DNA of 64,000 nucleotides. Source: Limnomonas spitsbergensis (Eukaryota > Chlorophyta > Chlorophyceae > Chlamydomonadales). Positions within the stretch are counted from its first letter, which is position 1. Every line of letters starts with the position of its first letter. The stretch spans positions 1,860,001-1,924,000 of the forward strand of contig JAYJMM010000097.1 in assembly GCA_037349105.1 (NCBI GenBank), read 5' to 3'. A program made the position numbers and the translations under genes. This document shows, piece by piece, positions 31,050 through 43,083 of this stretch. The notes below the pieces were generated by a model. The model did no database searches, was not told the origin of the DNA, and was given only the letters and a program-made list of their open reading frames with translations.

Positions 31050-34000
31050 CTAAATGAAGACTGATCCATTTGAGAAGTATCCTACATCTAGCTTGCCAAT
31101 TTGCCCTGCGGCGTCCAAGTCCTTCAGAATGTCAACGACAGCGGTGAAGTTGGGGCGAACGTGCGCATCCTGCAGCGAAGACAGGGGTTAAGGGTCAAAG
31201 GCTTAGAGAGCCGTCACGGCATACAAGTACAAACCTAGGGTATCTACTACCCAGTTTGTGTGCGGAAATACAAATAGACAGAGGTTCATGGCCATGCGAG
31301 GCTATGCAAAGTTTTCAGTGGGTGTTGATGATGTCACACCTCTGCAATCTGCCAAAAAGACTGTTGACCAGCCGGTGTATTGGGTTACTTGTGGCGCCCA
31401 GAGTCCCTTCCCTCGGCTTGTACCTTATCCCATGTCACCCACTTGATAACGCTGCCCCACAAGCCAAGCATGCCTGCCAGGCATCGGTTCAGCAACACGT
31501 CTTAAATCTGGATATTAAGACGTCTCGGCAGTCGGCACGAGCCTTCATCTTCAGCTCCATCCCCCTCAACAAGGGCAGGGGTCCCATGCTATGCAGTGCT
31601 CCGTCGCCCTCACACTCTCCCTCAGCAGCTGGACGCCTCCCACCTCCCTCCTCCAGTTCTTCTTCCCTGCCCCTCTCTTTCCTTTTACTCCCCCCACTAC
31701 CCTCGACAGGACAGCTGGGCACCCATGCAGCCTAGCCTTTCAAGCAGGGCCCACAGGTTAAGGAAAGTGCACAGGTGTCGTGTCACAAACCGGTCCCCTC
31801 CAGTCTCCCGACATAGGCGGCTCACCTGTGCCCAGCAGGCTGTGATGAGCTCGGACAGCTCAGCAGGCCAGTGCCGCGGAATCTCGGGTCTGAAGCCTCT
31901 TGCAACACGCTCGGCATATGCCTGCGACAGGGTCCCAGTGCAGGTGAGCTGCTGATGGGACAGAGAGCACACACAGCCGAGCTCTCACAAAACTAGAGTG
32001 CTATGGCACGATGTGCCAGTTCATGCCGTGCAATAGTTGCCCTTGCTCGATTGGGGTGCCTTCGGGTTACGCTCCTACGCTTTACGCTCCTACCAGTTGC
32101 TCGAAACAAGTTCCCTCTACCGTGGGTCATCCTGATCTCCTCCGCAGACATCAGCTAGTCAGAGGGTGAGCAGAGCTGTTCGTGCGGTACGAGGCCGCTC
32201 ATTGAACAACAGGTTGGAATCTATTTGATCTCCAGTGGTTGCGCTTTACCTGGGCGTCCTTCCGCGGGTCGTTCTTGATCTCATCCACAAGCATCAGCTT
32301 GCGATTGAGCACCTCGAACAGAATGACTCCAAAGCTGCGGCAAAAGAGGTGAAGCGACCATACGAGGGGGGGAGGGGCGGTCAGAACACGGTAGCAAGCA
32401 TCTCAATTACTCTTCGTGGCATTTCAACTCCTCTTCATGGCATCTCAATTCCTCTTCATGGCATCTCAATTCTAATGACCAGCCGGCACTGTGTCACCCC
32501 GAACATCTTCCAGCGCATGGGCAGCCCTTGCTTGGCCCCGCCATCACCCAATTCGATCCCCCACCTGAACACGTCCACCTTCTCGTTGTAGGGGTGACCG
32601 AGCACAACCTCGGGTGCCATGTAAGCCCACGAGCCAACAGCCTCGGTCAGGTTGTACCTGCGATGACATGGTGACGTCAGTAGAGTTGCCGGCGAACGGG
32701 ACGGCAAACGGGTCCCACCTTCTCAACAACACGCAATCTCTAGGAGATCGCACTCACACTCGCCAAACCAAATAAAGAAATGATGCGCCAAGGCCTGGAT
32801 TTAGAAATGATGCGCCAAGGCCTGGATTTAGAAATGATGCGCCAAGGCCTGGATTTAGAAAGCCATCTGTTTTGCCGCAGCGCTGGCCGGCAAGAGCAGG
32901 AGCACCGCGTCAACATGCCATATACCAAGCTATACCACCGCTCGATTTCATCTTAAGCTGCACAGCCCTGAAGCAACTCTCATGCCCATATCCCAAGCTA
33001 TATCCACACTCCCTGTTCTCAAAAACACCTGCCCTGAGGTCCCATTCCTTGCCTTTCTACGTAACATTGTCCTGCCAATCAAGGGCAAGGTCCCATTTCC
33101 TGCCTTTCTATGTGAACCTTGTCAAGCCTATCTTTCCTCACCTACGTTTGCCCCCCCTATTTGCACTGCCTGACCCTTTCAACAAACGCTGGTGGGAGCA
33201 TGCGTACACACTGCACACCGAAGCATGGCAAGTAGGGTAATTTAAGTGGTGACGGCGCGGATGTGGCTACGGACCAAAGCTGTTTCCATGATTCGCTCCT
33301 TCTCACCTGATTTCATCCTAAGCTGCACAGCCCTGAAGCAACTCTCATGCCCATATCTTAAGCTGTATCCACACTCCCGGTTTTCAAAGGCAGCTGCCCT
33401 GAAGCTGCGCTCCCTCTCACCTGATTTCATTCACCCACGTCACGGCGCGTCTTGGAGGCGGCTTCCGTGCTCGCTGAGCCGCGGCCCCCTCTGTCAGGCC
33501 AAGATCATCGACGACTGTAGACTGCTCCCCTTGAGCGGTGGTCTGCGGAGCCGCAGCAGCAGCAGGGGGGTTCAGGGCCTAGGTAGGGTTCAGGGCCTAG
33601 GTAGGGTAGGCCAGAGTTCCCAACAGATAGGCTCATGACACAGGCTGTGAAATAGAAAATGAAAATACGCATCATGTTTTTTTGAAATAAATCATCAAGT
33701 TTGTGGCCTGTTCACTACCAGGGGCGAATGTGACTGTACAGGAGTCTTTGGATTCGGTTTCTGCCAGCCTGTAATATTCCCAGTTACGTGTCACATGTAG
33801 GCCAACCCTTGTATCGCTCACAGACAAACCTTGTACTGCATACAGACAAACCTTGTATCGCCTACAGACAAACCTTGTACTGCCTACAGACAAACCTTAT
33901 ACTGCCTGCAGACAAAGGCCCAAGCACTATCTGGCTGAGCATGAGGCCTCCAGCAGGAGGTCAAGAGGGAGCTCAACTGTGGCGTAAATAAGCCGGGCGG

Positions 34001-37000
34001 CGGAAACGGAAACGCTGTGCCCACCTTCTCCTACCACACCTACCTGAGCTAGCAGCCTGTTGAGCAGGGCTTCGTTGCGGACCATCTTCTCCTTCATCTC
34101 CACTGCCTCAGCTGAGAGGGGCTCCACAGAGGTGGTCTCGACAGATACCGGCTGTGCATCAGACAGGGAGGGGAGAGGGACCATGGCAGGTCAAGACCCG
34201 GATTGGACAGAAGCGTCCTAAAAGCCTGCAGCCCAGCAGCCCTGCAGAAGACACCACCTCCCAGGCGGCAACAGCCAGGAGAAAGAAGAGGACTGGAATC
34301 GGGTCGAGACCCAATGGTGTCCCTACCGTAGATTGGATTTGCCTTCCCACAGGCAACAAACAAAAGATATATTTCAATGCTGCAAACTCTCGGGGCAAAC
34401 GGTCGACAATGACTCTTAAGACAATCGTTATGTCGTTAGTGCATGGATCCCTTTACCCTACCTACCGGTAAACAACGTAAATTATCAGGGAAGGCAAAGC
34501 AAATGTACGGTAGTCATTCAGCACAAAATCATAAATGGAACACAGGACTGACTTAGAAAACGCTGACATCAAACGGCAAGACATCAGGCATGCTGAAAGC
34601 ATTGATGCAACGGCTCATAACAAGGGACGTGTGTGAACATATCCACACCAGTCCATCCACACAGTACACTGACCTGGTTAGAAGGCGTTGGAGAAGTTAC
34701 TTCGCCTGCTCGCAAGCAGCAGCAGCAGCAGCAGTGCAGGGGCTGGTATTAGACGGCAGCAGTGCAACAGCGGCAGCAGTACAGTGGCAGGTGTTTGGCA
34801 GCAGCAGTGCAGCAGCGGCGGGCAGGCTATAGCAGGGCAGAGGCAGGCATTACGCATTTACAGCTGGAGCTCTTAGGCAAGATACTAGGCAAGCCTTGAT
34901 CAAAAGTGCTTGCTTGTGAGTCACAAAGCTCCCCTGCAGACCCCCACCCCCCCCCATGCAGCTGGCCTGTGCTGGCGGTTGTACCCGCCGGCTTGACAGG
35001 AGCATACACAAATCCCTCTCCTCCATGCCCTTCAGATATCTTGAGCCTACCTAGCCGGCCTGTGACGCGCAGCTTGATCTCCTTCATCTTGGCCATGATT
35101 TTTTGCATGGAGTTTTGCTTTTGGGGCGGGGCACGTAACCGGGCTCGGGGGTCAGCCTGCTGGGAGCCACGGTCAGCTATTCAATAAAAGTCCAGGATTC
35201 ACAAGTGCCTGATGCAAACATCATGGGACAGGACGATGTTCACAAGATGCAACTAAAATGCTGGAGATAAATCGCTTGTCCCTTCATTCCAGGCAGTTTC
35301 TTTCGGATCTGCGGCTCAAGTCATAATTTTGTCTTCCGTGTCGCACGTTCTGATTTTCGTTTCTTAACCACGTTTCAACTCGCCCTCATGTGGTGACAAA
35401 GTGGGTAGAGTAATCCCACTTACCGTTCGCTGCTCCTCTGCCGTTGAGGAGGAGACTGAGCCTTGTCTGTCGGGGCTGGGGGACTTGATGGTCTTTGGAG
35501 CCTCTTCGTCCTCCTCCTCTTCGTCCTCCTGCACAAGATCCCAGGACAAGGCTCCAATAAGCGGCTTTGATTGTGAAGGAGGGCCCAGGGCTGTTCTTTT
35601 TTCGTGACTCAGCTACAGGTCAGCTACACTCCGGCCGCTGGCCGGAGGCCCCATTTGTGGCCAGCCTTACTGCTTAGCCACCAGTTATAGGCCAGCCCAG
35701 GTTTCGTCCCAATCCGGCCTTAAACGGCCTCCCAAAGTTAAAGTCGTAGCCGGGGAAAAGACACTGGCCCAAGGATTGTACAAGGATTCGTCCAGGGCAA
35801 GGACGAAGAATGATGCGGAAAACTATAACCCTGGATGCAATTCAGACTGATTTCTTTTCCAGATTATATTATCATTACCGTATCATCAACTTCAACTATA
35901 ACTGGTAGATGAAGAACTGTATCTCATATCTCCAGATCAATGCCACGGCTGCGAAAAATATTCAAATTCTCCAGAATACAGCAGATTCGACTTGCCGTCC
36001 TTCACAATTAACGTCACTTAGGGGTGAGGGATTCATTATAATAAGAATGATTGAACGTCAACAATTATGTCAAGGCCAGTTCCAGTCTTAACAACGAGTT
36101 TCTGTCTATTTGGGGGGCCCGAGGGAAATCATGAGATGAACAATTCATTCATACCAGTACCCGAGGGAATGCAATTCAAATCTACGGTAACAGACTTGAG
36201 AAAATGCCAGCGCACCTCCTTATGGATTCCCATGGCTGATGTCACAATGTGCATCCTTGACGGAGCGCGCATTACTGGCCGCCGCCCAGCAGCTCCCTGC
36301 TTCCCTGCGCCCGATGTCGGTGTCGAAGGCTCCTCAGGGCAGCGCCCCGAGGCGCTTGCAGCGGCCGACTCTCGGCTACTGCTCCCAACATCCCCGGGCT
36401 TGCTGGCCTGATTGGGCACGAGATCAGAGGGGTCAACAGGATCAGGTGCTGCTGGTTCAAGACCCAGAAAGGCCTTCACGTGCAGGGCAGAATACTGGGG
36501 GGAGTTCACAAGCCAAACTTGAAAACAAATCCCCCCTGTGCTATTCTGGCGAAAACCATCTGCTTTCAAATGCCTGAGTTGGGAGGTACAAGTATTTTTT
36601 GGTTTTAAAAAGGGTTGTCACCTTGTCCGCCCGCTGCTGCGCTAGCGCCACCTCCAGCTCGTCCTCCTCCTCGTCACAAGCGCCATCGTCCTCCTCCTCC
36701 GTTGCGTTGGCCGCCACTCGCCGCAAGCCCAGCTTGGAGTTCAGGTACGCTTCGGACGCCACGCGCTTCACCACCTTCTTGATGCGGTCATCGATCACCT
36801 TTTAAGGAAGAAAACACAGGCTGGATGGGGGGCTGTTCAGCCTAGGCACAGAGCAGTGTTTATCGAACTTAGTTCAGCTACGATTCAGCTACTAATCAAC
36901 GCCCACAGCCAAGGAGGCCTGGTGCAGCCAGCCCTGCTGCACGGGTCACCGTACGCAGGCCAGTCAAGGTTTGGTCCCCATCGCCCAGCGGTGGCCCCGC

Positions 37001-40000
37001 CGGGCAAGGCCTAGGTCATCTGGCATGCACTGAAATAAACGCCTTTTAGGAGATCAACTTCATGCATGGCATCCAAAGACAACCAAGCCTTGTTGTTGCA
37101 AGCGTGCGGAGACCTTTTGCTGCGTAGGACCCTAGGTAGGGGCAGGTAGGCAGCTGGCCACAAAGCTTACGCCATTGCTGCGTGAGCACCCCTAAAACAG
37201 GGAGCACCGACACACCTCAAGGATGCCAATGTTGGACAATCAATCTCCTAATGGATGCCAAAGATGAGCTCACACCCATCTCAAGCATGCCAATGATGGG
37301 CATACTCTGTCCTAATGGCGGCCAAAGATGAGCAATTGCCAAGCTCAAGGATGCCAAAGACAGACATCAGCTCTCTCCTAATGGCGGCCAAAGATGAGCA
37401 CCAGCACAATGTGACGCGACGCTGCAGAAGCACCCCACCCTACCCCACCCCGCACCACCCTACCCCACCCTACCCTACCCCACTCTACCCCAAACCACCT
37501 TACCCTACCCCACTCTACCCCACCCCACCCTACCCTACCCCACCCTACCCCACTCTACCCCACCCCACCCTACCCTACCCTACCCTACCCTACCCTACCC
37601 CACCCTACCCCACCCCACTCTACCCTACCCCACCCTACCCCACCCCACCCTACCCCACCCTACCCCACTCTACCCCACCCTACCCTACCCCACCCCACCC
37701 TACCCCACTCTACCCCACCCCACCCTACCCCACCCCACCCTACCCCACTCTACCCCACCCCACCCTACCCCACCCCACCCCACAGCTCCCGTGCACCTTG
37801 TGCAGGCCGAAGTCCACGAGCTTGGCCATTGTCCCTGTCCCCCAGGGCGCCAACATAATGTTCTCCAGCTTCAGGTCCCTGAGGGACAGGAGTGATCAGG
37901 TTGGGTTGGACAGCGCTAGAATTGAGGTTCAACTTGTCCTTGAATTGAGTTTCAAATTGTCCATGAATCGAGGTTCAACCTGTCCTTGAATCGAGGTCAA
38001 CCTTGTCCTTCAATTGAGGTTTCGACCTATCCTTGAATCGAGGCCCAAGCTTCTCCTTGATCCCAGTTAGACACTAGTAGCTAGGAATTGGGATACTTCA
38101 AGCTATCCACCGTGCAAGAGGAGAGGGTACTGGACCTGTCATTCAATACATTAATTCAATTGTACACAAGATCATGCTCCTTAAAGTTTGTGTCAAAATT
38201 TTATCTGAAATAATCCATCAGCGACCGCCCCCCCGATGGCGAGTTCAGGTATTCGGAAATCATACTTCCAAAGTGCGTCACTGGGTCAAGGTCAGCTTCA
38301 CCAAGGTCAGCTTCACCAAGGGTGGCTGAGCTGAGGAGGGGAGAGAAACCAGAGGCTACTTCAAGAAAGAGCAGACAAGGGCATACATGGAGCAAATGAG
38401 CATCTCAAACCGCAACTTTTCACAAACTAAAAGGTTCAAATGCCCAAGCATTTCCACCCCCAACCAGCCCCTTTCAGCTTTTCGGCCCCCTTTGGTCCTT
38501 CCTCTCTCCTCTTCCTGCTGCACCTTCACAGCATCATGCCACCCAGCATGTCTCGCCACAAATCACACCTCCCTGCTGCACACACCCATAATGGCCCATC
38601 CTGCAGTCCTTGCCCTCCTCCACCCTCACCTGGCCTGAGCTCTTCCCTGCAACAGCTCTAGACATCACCTAGATCGCCTCCCAACCTTCAGTCATGGACC
38701 CACGAGTACATGACCCACCTGTGCATGACCCACCTGTACATGACCCACCTGTGCATGACCCACCTGTGCATGACCCACCTGTGCATGACCCACCTGTACA
38801 TGACCCACCTGTACATGACCCACCTGTACATGACCCTCCTGTACATGACCCACCTGTACATGATCCACCTGTGCATGACCCACCTGTGCATGACCCACCT
38901 GTGCATGACCCACCTGTGCATGACCCACCTGTACATGACCCACCTGTGCATGATCCACCTGTGCGTGACCCACCTGTGCATGAACCACCTGTGCATTATC
39001 CACATGTTCATGACCCACCAGTACATGACCCACCTGTGCATGACCCACCTGTGCATGACCCACCTGTGCATGACCCACCTGTGCATGACCCACCTGTGCA
39101 TGACCCACCTGTGCATGACCCACCTGTACATGACCCACCTGTGCATGACCCACCTGTACGTGACCCACCTGTGCCTGACCCACCTGTGCATGATCCACCT
39201 GTGCATGATCCACCTGTGCATGACCCACCTGTGCATGACCCACCTGTGCATGATCCACCTGTGCATGACCCACCTGTGCATGACCCACCTGTGCATGACC
39301 CACCTGTGCATGACCCACCTGTGCATGATCCACCTGTGCATGACCCACCTGTGCATGACCCACCTGTGCATGACCCACCTGTGCATGATCCACCTGTACA
39401 TGAACCACCTGTGCATGACCCACCTGTGCATGACCCACCTGTGCATGACCCACCTGTGCATGACCCACCTGTGCATGATCCACCTGTGCATGACCCACCT
39501 GTACATGACCCACCTGTGCATGACCCACCTGTGCATGACCCACCTGTGCATGACCCACCTGTGCATGATCCACCTGTGCATGACCCACCTGTGCATGACC
39601 CACCTGTGCATGACCCACCTGTGCATGATCCACCTGTACATGAACCACCTGTGCATGACCCACCTGTGCATGACCCACCTGTGCATGACCCACCTGTGCA
39701 TGACCCACCTGTGCATGATCCACCTGTGCATGACCCACCTGTGCATTATCCACCTGTACGTGACCCACCTGTGCATGACCCACCTGTACATGACCCACCT
39801 GAGCATGACCCACCTTTGCATGAGTACATAGCCCACCTGTTCATGAATACATGACCCACCTGTACATGAGTACATGACCCACCTGTGCATGATCATGGGC
39901 TTTTGTTCCGATACGTTATGCAGGTATTGCATGCCCTCTGCCACGTTCATCATCCACGCCAGCGCGTCAAGGCTCGTATAAATACATTTTTGGCGGTTGA

Positions 40001-41795
40001 GCATTTGCTTGTACACCTGGAGGTGGTTGCAAAGGTGGGCAGATACGTAATATTCAGCATGTATACTTAAAAGAGCGCATGCATGTTGTGATACAATAGG
40101 TCACCTGCAGACGCGTCTGGTGCTGTTGACGTCAAAGCAATGGGGTAGGCGTAGCATCGCTTGCGGTAGCAAAGAGGATCACAGTCAGACCGTGATTCAC
40201 AGGGCGTGTCAAGGTTTAGGACAGAGGTTCGGGCTAGAGTCAAGGCAAGTGGCTTCATGCAATGCGGCAACCACTTCAAATGAGTCGGCATTACATGAGA
40301 GAAAATATTATTTGATAGCCCATCCAGGGCAGTTCTGGTGTCAGAACAGAGGCCATGAAAATCATAAGATTTATTCCATTGCCCTCAGGGTTCCAGTCCC
40401 ATGCGTCCTCTGATATGTCCTGTACAGTACAGAAATATGACACCCCATGCGCCATAATCTTGGCCAGCGCATGCATTGGCCAGAGTGTCTATTCTCTGAC
40501 AAAGCTATGCTACATGAGGATGGAAGCCGAGGCATATTTCTTCAGTCGGTCTCAAGCTTTAGGGGTCAGCCCATGCATGCGGACTGAAAGGCACCCTGAC
40601 TCTATGCTAGACTGGATGACCTCAGCCTCTCAGAGCTGTGACAAGTTTTTCACTGCATGCCATCCCATGTCGAGTGTAGCTTTCCTCCCTCTGTGTGTCT
40701 TATGCTCATCAGCAATAGATTACCCTCCTATTACAGCCATCAGGTAATGGAGAGGGTATTACAGAGGGCACTCAAGAGCCGTTCCTGTTGCCCCTTTCTG
40801 GTGTTGCCACATCGGTGGTACGTGTTGCTTGCTGACGGTGCGGGCTACATCATAACATCGGCGTGCCTGCTTCACAAACGCACCTTGTGCAAGAGGTTTC
40901 CTCCCTTGATCAGTTCCTGGACAATGAAGAGGCTACCCGGGTTCTGTTCGTCACCGTCGTCATACTTGCCGATACCGTAGCATGCCGCAATGTTCCTGTT
41001 GAGTCGGGACAGGAACACTCGAGGGAGAGGAAGTATGTGGAGAGAGCTTTGTCGCGGACGCAATAGTGCCCAAACGAGGATGCAAATTTTTGCACAGCAA
41101 GTGTTTGTCTTCTCCAGGCTTCATGTGCGCCTCTCATCACGCAGCCAAGACACCGCACCCAATTCCTACCCGACTTACGGGTGCGAGATTTTGGTCATAA
41201 TCTTGGCCTCCTTTATGAAGCGCAAGCAATCACTTCTTCTCTTCAGCATGTTCTTCTTAAGCACCTGACAAGGCACATGGAACGGAGGCAACGTCACAAC
41301 GTGCCAGCCTGGTGTCGATTCGGTCAGTCGATCTGTCCACCCCGTGGCAGCATTCCCGGGCCCAAGAGGGCAACACCTAAAGCTGCAAGATCCGCATTAT
41401 ACGAGTTGCTATAGTGCAGGCTCATTGTTTGAGAGAACCCCTTCCATAACATAACAGCCAGCATGGCTGTCCCGAGGGGCACAATAGACGGAGTAGCTCG
41501 TCGCGGCCATGCGAAAGGAAGCGCTGGAAACTGCTCGCACCTTGACAGCGACGATGCTCTTATCTCCGGTCTCTGGGTTTTTATAGACACCTTCATAAAC
41601 TCGAGAGAATGCTCCTTCCCCAATAGGAGTCGTTATGTTCACCCAGTTCGCGCTGAACACGATCGAAAAGCTGCTATCCTTCTGGTTGAATGATGGGCTG
41701 GCAGAAGGAGGTCCATGCTGCCTGTTCATTTCCTGTCTGCTCGTCGAAGGCGACTCTTCTCTACCACCGACGGGTCTGTCCCACCTTGCGTCCAT
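31050..41795 (-). CDS. Protein kinase with a ~310-residue insertion in the activation segment, 672 aa
   Basis: Sixteen exons join in phase: 41795-41541, 41264-41179, 40995-40884, 40016-39883, 37878-37797, 36798-36622, 36494-36216, 35528-35424, 35156-35051, 34705-34674, 34151-34044, 33542-33421, 32657-32565, 32334-32250, 31948-31826 and 31169-31050 (TAG). All kinase landmarks are present: glycine loop GEGAFSRV (59-66), VAVK with Lys85, helix-C Glu104, HRDLKLEN (195-202), DFG (218-220), MAPE (546-549), DVFSFG and CWAQDAHVRPNF. This predicts an active Ser/Thr (or dual) kinase, closest in style to the TKL/CAMK-like kinases of green algae. Residues 224-533, between DFG-LHK and YNLTEAVGSWAYMAPE, are an insertion with basic, acidic (EEEDD, EDEEEEDEE) and Ser/Pro-rich parts. 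The start is the first ATG of the open frame. A shorter first exon starting at 41654 is also possible. Confidence 0.9.
32395..32470. repeat. 24-bp tandem repeat, 3 copies
   Basis: CATCTCAATTCCTCTTCATGG repeats about three times in a kinase intron (between exons 12 and 13). Confidence 0.85.
32775..32862. repeat. 27-bp tandem repeat, 3 copies
   Basis: GAAATGATGCGCCAAGGCCT followed by GGATTTA repeats three times without change in the kinase intron between exons 11 and 12. Confidence 0.92.
33301..33431. repeat. 114-bp duplication including the exon-12 splice donor
   Basis: TCTCACCTGATTTCAT occurs at 33301 and 33415, 114 bp apart. On the minus strand this is ATGAAATCAG|GTGAGA, where the copy at 33415 is the real donor of the exon 33542-33421. 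The intervening bases (AGCTGCACAGCCCTGAAG...) recur again, more diverged and without the donor, at about 32940. Confidence 0.85.
33820..33915. repeat. 22-23-bp tandem repeat, 5 copies
   Basis: CAGACAAACCTTGTACTGC-type units repeat five times in the kinase intron between exons 11 and 12. Confidence 0.88.
34706..34735 (-). promoter_or_regulatory. CTG-repeat tract serving as acceptor region of a 32-nt microexon
   Basis: On the minus strand (CTG)n followed by CTTGCGAGCAG leads into the predicted 32-nt exon 34705-34674. That exon supplies the phase (1 to 0) otherwise missing between exons 9 and 11 and encodes EVTSPTPSNQ. The acceptor depends on a trinucleotide repeat that can change in length. 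Confidence 0.6.
35596..35760. mobile_element. MITE copy, 'CAGCTAC' family (copy 5)
   Basis: Starts CTTTTTTCGTGACTCAGCTA and ends GTCGTAGCCGGGGAAAAG. The inverted ends and the CCCCATTTGTGGCCAGCC block match the other copies. It lies in a kinase intron (between exons 7 and 8). Confidence 0.75.
36868..37045. mobile_element. Diverged MITE copy, 'CAGCTAC' family
   Basis: AGTTCAGCTACGATTCAGCT, then GGCCAGTCAAGGTTTGGTCC and GGTGGCCCCGCCGGGCAAGG. Blocks are in family order but eroded. It lies in the kinase intron between exons 5 and 6. Confidence 0.45.
37432..37784 (-). repeat. (GGGTAGGGTGGGGT)n array starting 12 nt after a splice donor
   Basis: The plus strand is about 350 bp of ACCCTACCCC/ACCCC units. 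In the kinase transcript (minus) it reads GGGTGGGGTAGGG and begins just after the donor of exon 5 (37878-37797). It is dense enough to form RNA G-quadruplexes. It resembles telomere repeats but lacks the TTTTAGGG register expected of chlamydomonad telomeres. Confidence 0.92.
37885..38050. repeat. Degenerate ~25-bp tandem repeat
   Basis: TTGTCCTTGAATTGAGGTTC-type units repeat about six times in kinase intron 4, next to exon 5. Confidence 0.75.
38700..39881 (-). repeat. 15-bp minisatellite made of copies of the exon-4 splice donor
   Basis: On the minus strand the unit is GTGGGTCATGCACAG, repeated about 75 times from 39815 down to 38700, with three 23-nt variant units between it and exon 4. The junction of exon 4 with its intron is itself ATGCACAG|GTGGGTCATG, so each unit carries a copy of the 5' splice site. 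The unit is a multiple of three and has no stop, so frames on both strands stay open. The long open frames here are not independent genes. Confidence 0.95.
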
Positions 41796-41799
41796 GCCG

Positions 41800-42400
41800 C
41801 CGGGGATTATTAGGGTCGAGAATCACAAGCTGTGTCGACTGTATAATAACGGGGGCCGGCACCTACGGTGTGATTAATAAATGCCGTAGCGTGGCCTGAG
41901 GAATTCAACCAGTGGTTCAACCCCTGATTCAACCAAGCAACCAGTGCAGGGTGGGAGTGTCCACACCTGCACCGACCTCGCGTAGTTACGCGGGCGCTGT
42001 GCGATTCATACCATGCCACATCGGTTTAAAGGGTTCATACCCTGCGTTCGATACCGATTCTTCAAGCCACGCTCCAGAGTTTTCTTTCTCCCCACGCCCA
42101 TGCCATGATGATAGCTGTGTAAACCCCCTAAACGCCAACATGGCGTCCGGTAGCATATTCTGATAATGAAAATAAGGCATGTGTGGACATGCTGGAGCCT
42201 GGAGCATGGGTCACATGTCAGCAGCATGAGAGCTTCGATGCTGCACTACAGAGATCGTCAGCATAGCATTGAGTATGTGTGGCATCCAAGCACAATCTGG
42301 TTGTTTGCTTTAGAAGTTCATGACACCTACCGCACGGTAAGGCATTCGCTTCGGGATCACTATTTGTTTACGGTACATCATGACTGGTAATGTATTAGCC
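41800..42400. other. Upstream region of the kinase gene, no gene seen
   Basis: Presumed promoter and 5' UTR of the minus-strand kinase gene. No clear TATA box or conserved element could be singled out. Confidence 0.35.
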
Positions 42401-43083
42401 CCCTAGTGTGCTGGTTGAAGAAATATCAGGGCCTGGTGGTCATAAGGAGATGAGTGGCCAACCTGCACATGAGTGGCCAGCCTGCAACCAGCAAGTGAAG
42501 CTTGGGAAGCTCACAGCCATCACTGATCGTTGGGCAAGATTGCATGGGCACGTCCATCCTGAGGTGTTAGGATTTCAGCGACGCCGTAGCACGCTCCAGG
42601 CTGATTTCCTCTTAAGACTTGAAATCAATGCTCGACGGACAGCTGCATGTGGCCTTTGTGGACGTCTCCAAGGTCCATGACAGCTCACCGCATGGCAGCT
42701 GTGGCGGCATCTGTGCAAGCAGCTTCACCTTGATAATCAGTTCTGTTACGTGCTCTATGATGGTGCAGTCTGCACGCTTACAGACGGCCACACAAGTACT
42801 GAAAACGTGCCTTGCACAAGAGGCATCAATCAGGGCTGCCCACCGAGCCCTCTGCTTTTCAGCCTCTACATCAGCAACATGCTGGGCATGCTCGCAGCCA
42901 AGTGTCCGACAGTGGGCATTGTGTCTGGGGCAAGGCGATGGCTGCATTGCCTGCTCGATGCGGATGAACTCTCCCTGGTAGCCAGCACCCCAGCAGGGCT
43001 GCAGTGCATATTAGCTGCCCTACATGAGGACACAATGGGTAAAAATGAAAAGTAAATGTCAGCAAGACAGAGACCTTGCATTG

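Noticed and set aside
31322..31370. Further SINE-like copy (GATGATGTCACACCTCTG)
   Set aside because: Only the first 20 or so bases match, and the rest diverges too much to call.
37432..37784. Interstitial telomere
   Set aside because: Units are mixtures of ACCCT and ACCCC, not the TTTTAGGG-type repeat expected for chlamydomonad algae.
38688..40016. Open frames of 370-440 codons on both strands over the 15-bp repeat
   Set aside because: They follow from a stop-free 15-bp unit that is a multiple of three. The only supported coding part is kinase exon 4 (40016-39883).
40355..40747. 130-codon plus-strand frame inside the kinase gene
   Set aside because: It lies in kinase intron 3, has no recognisable features and no splice or start context.
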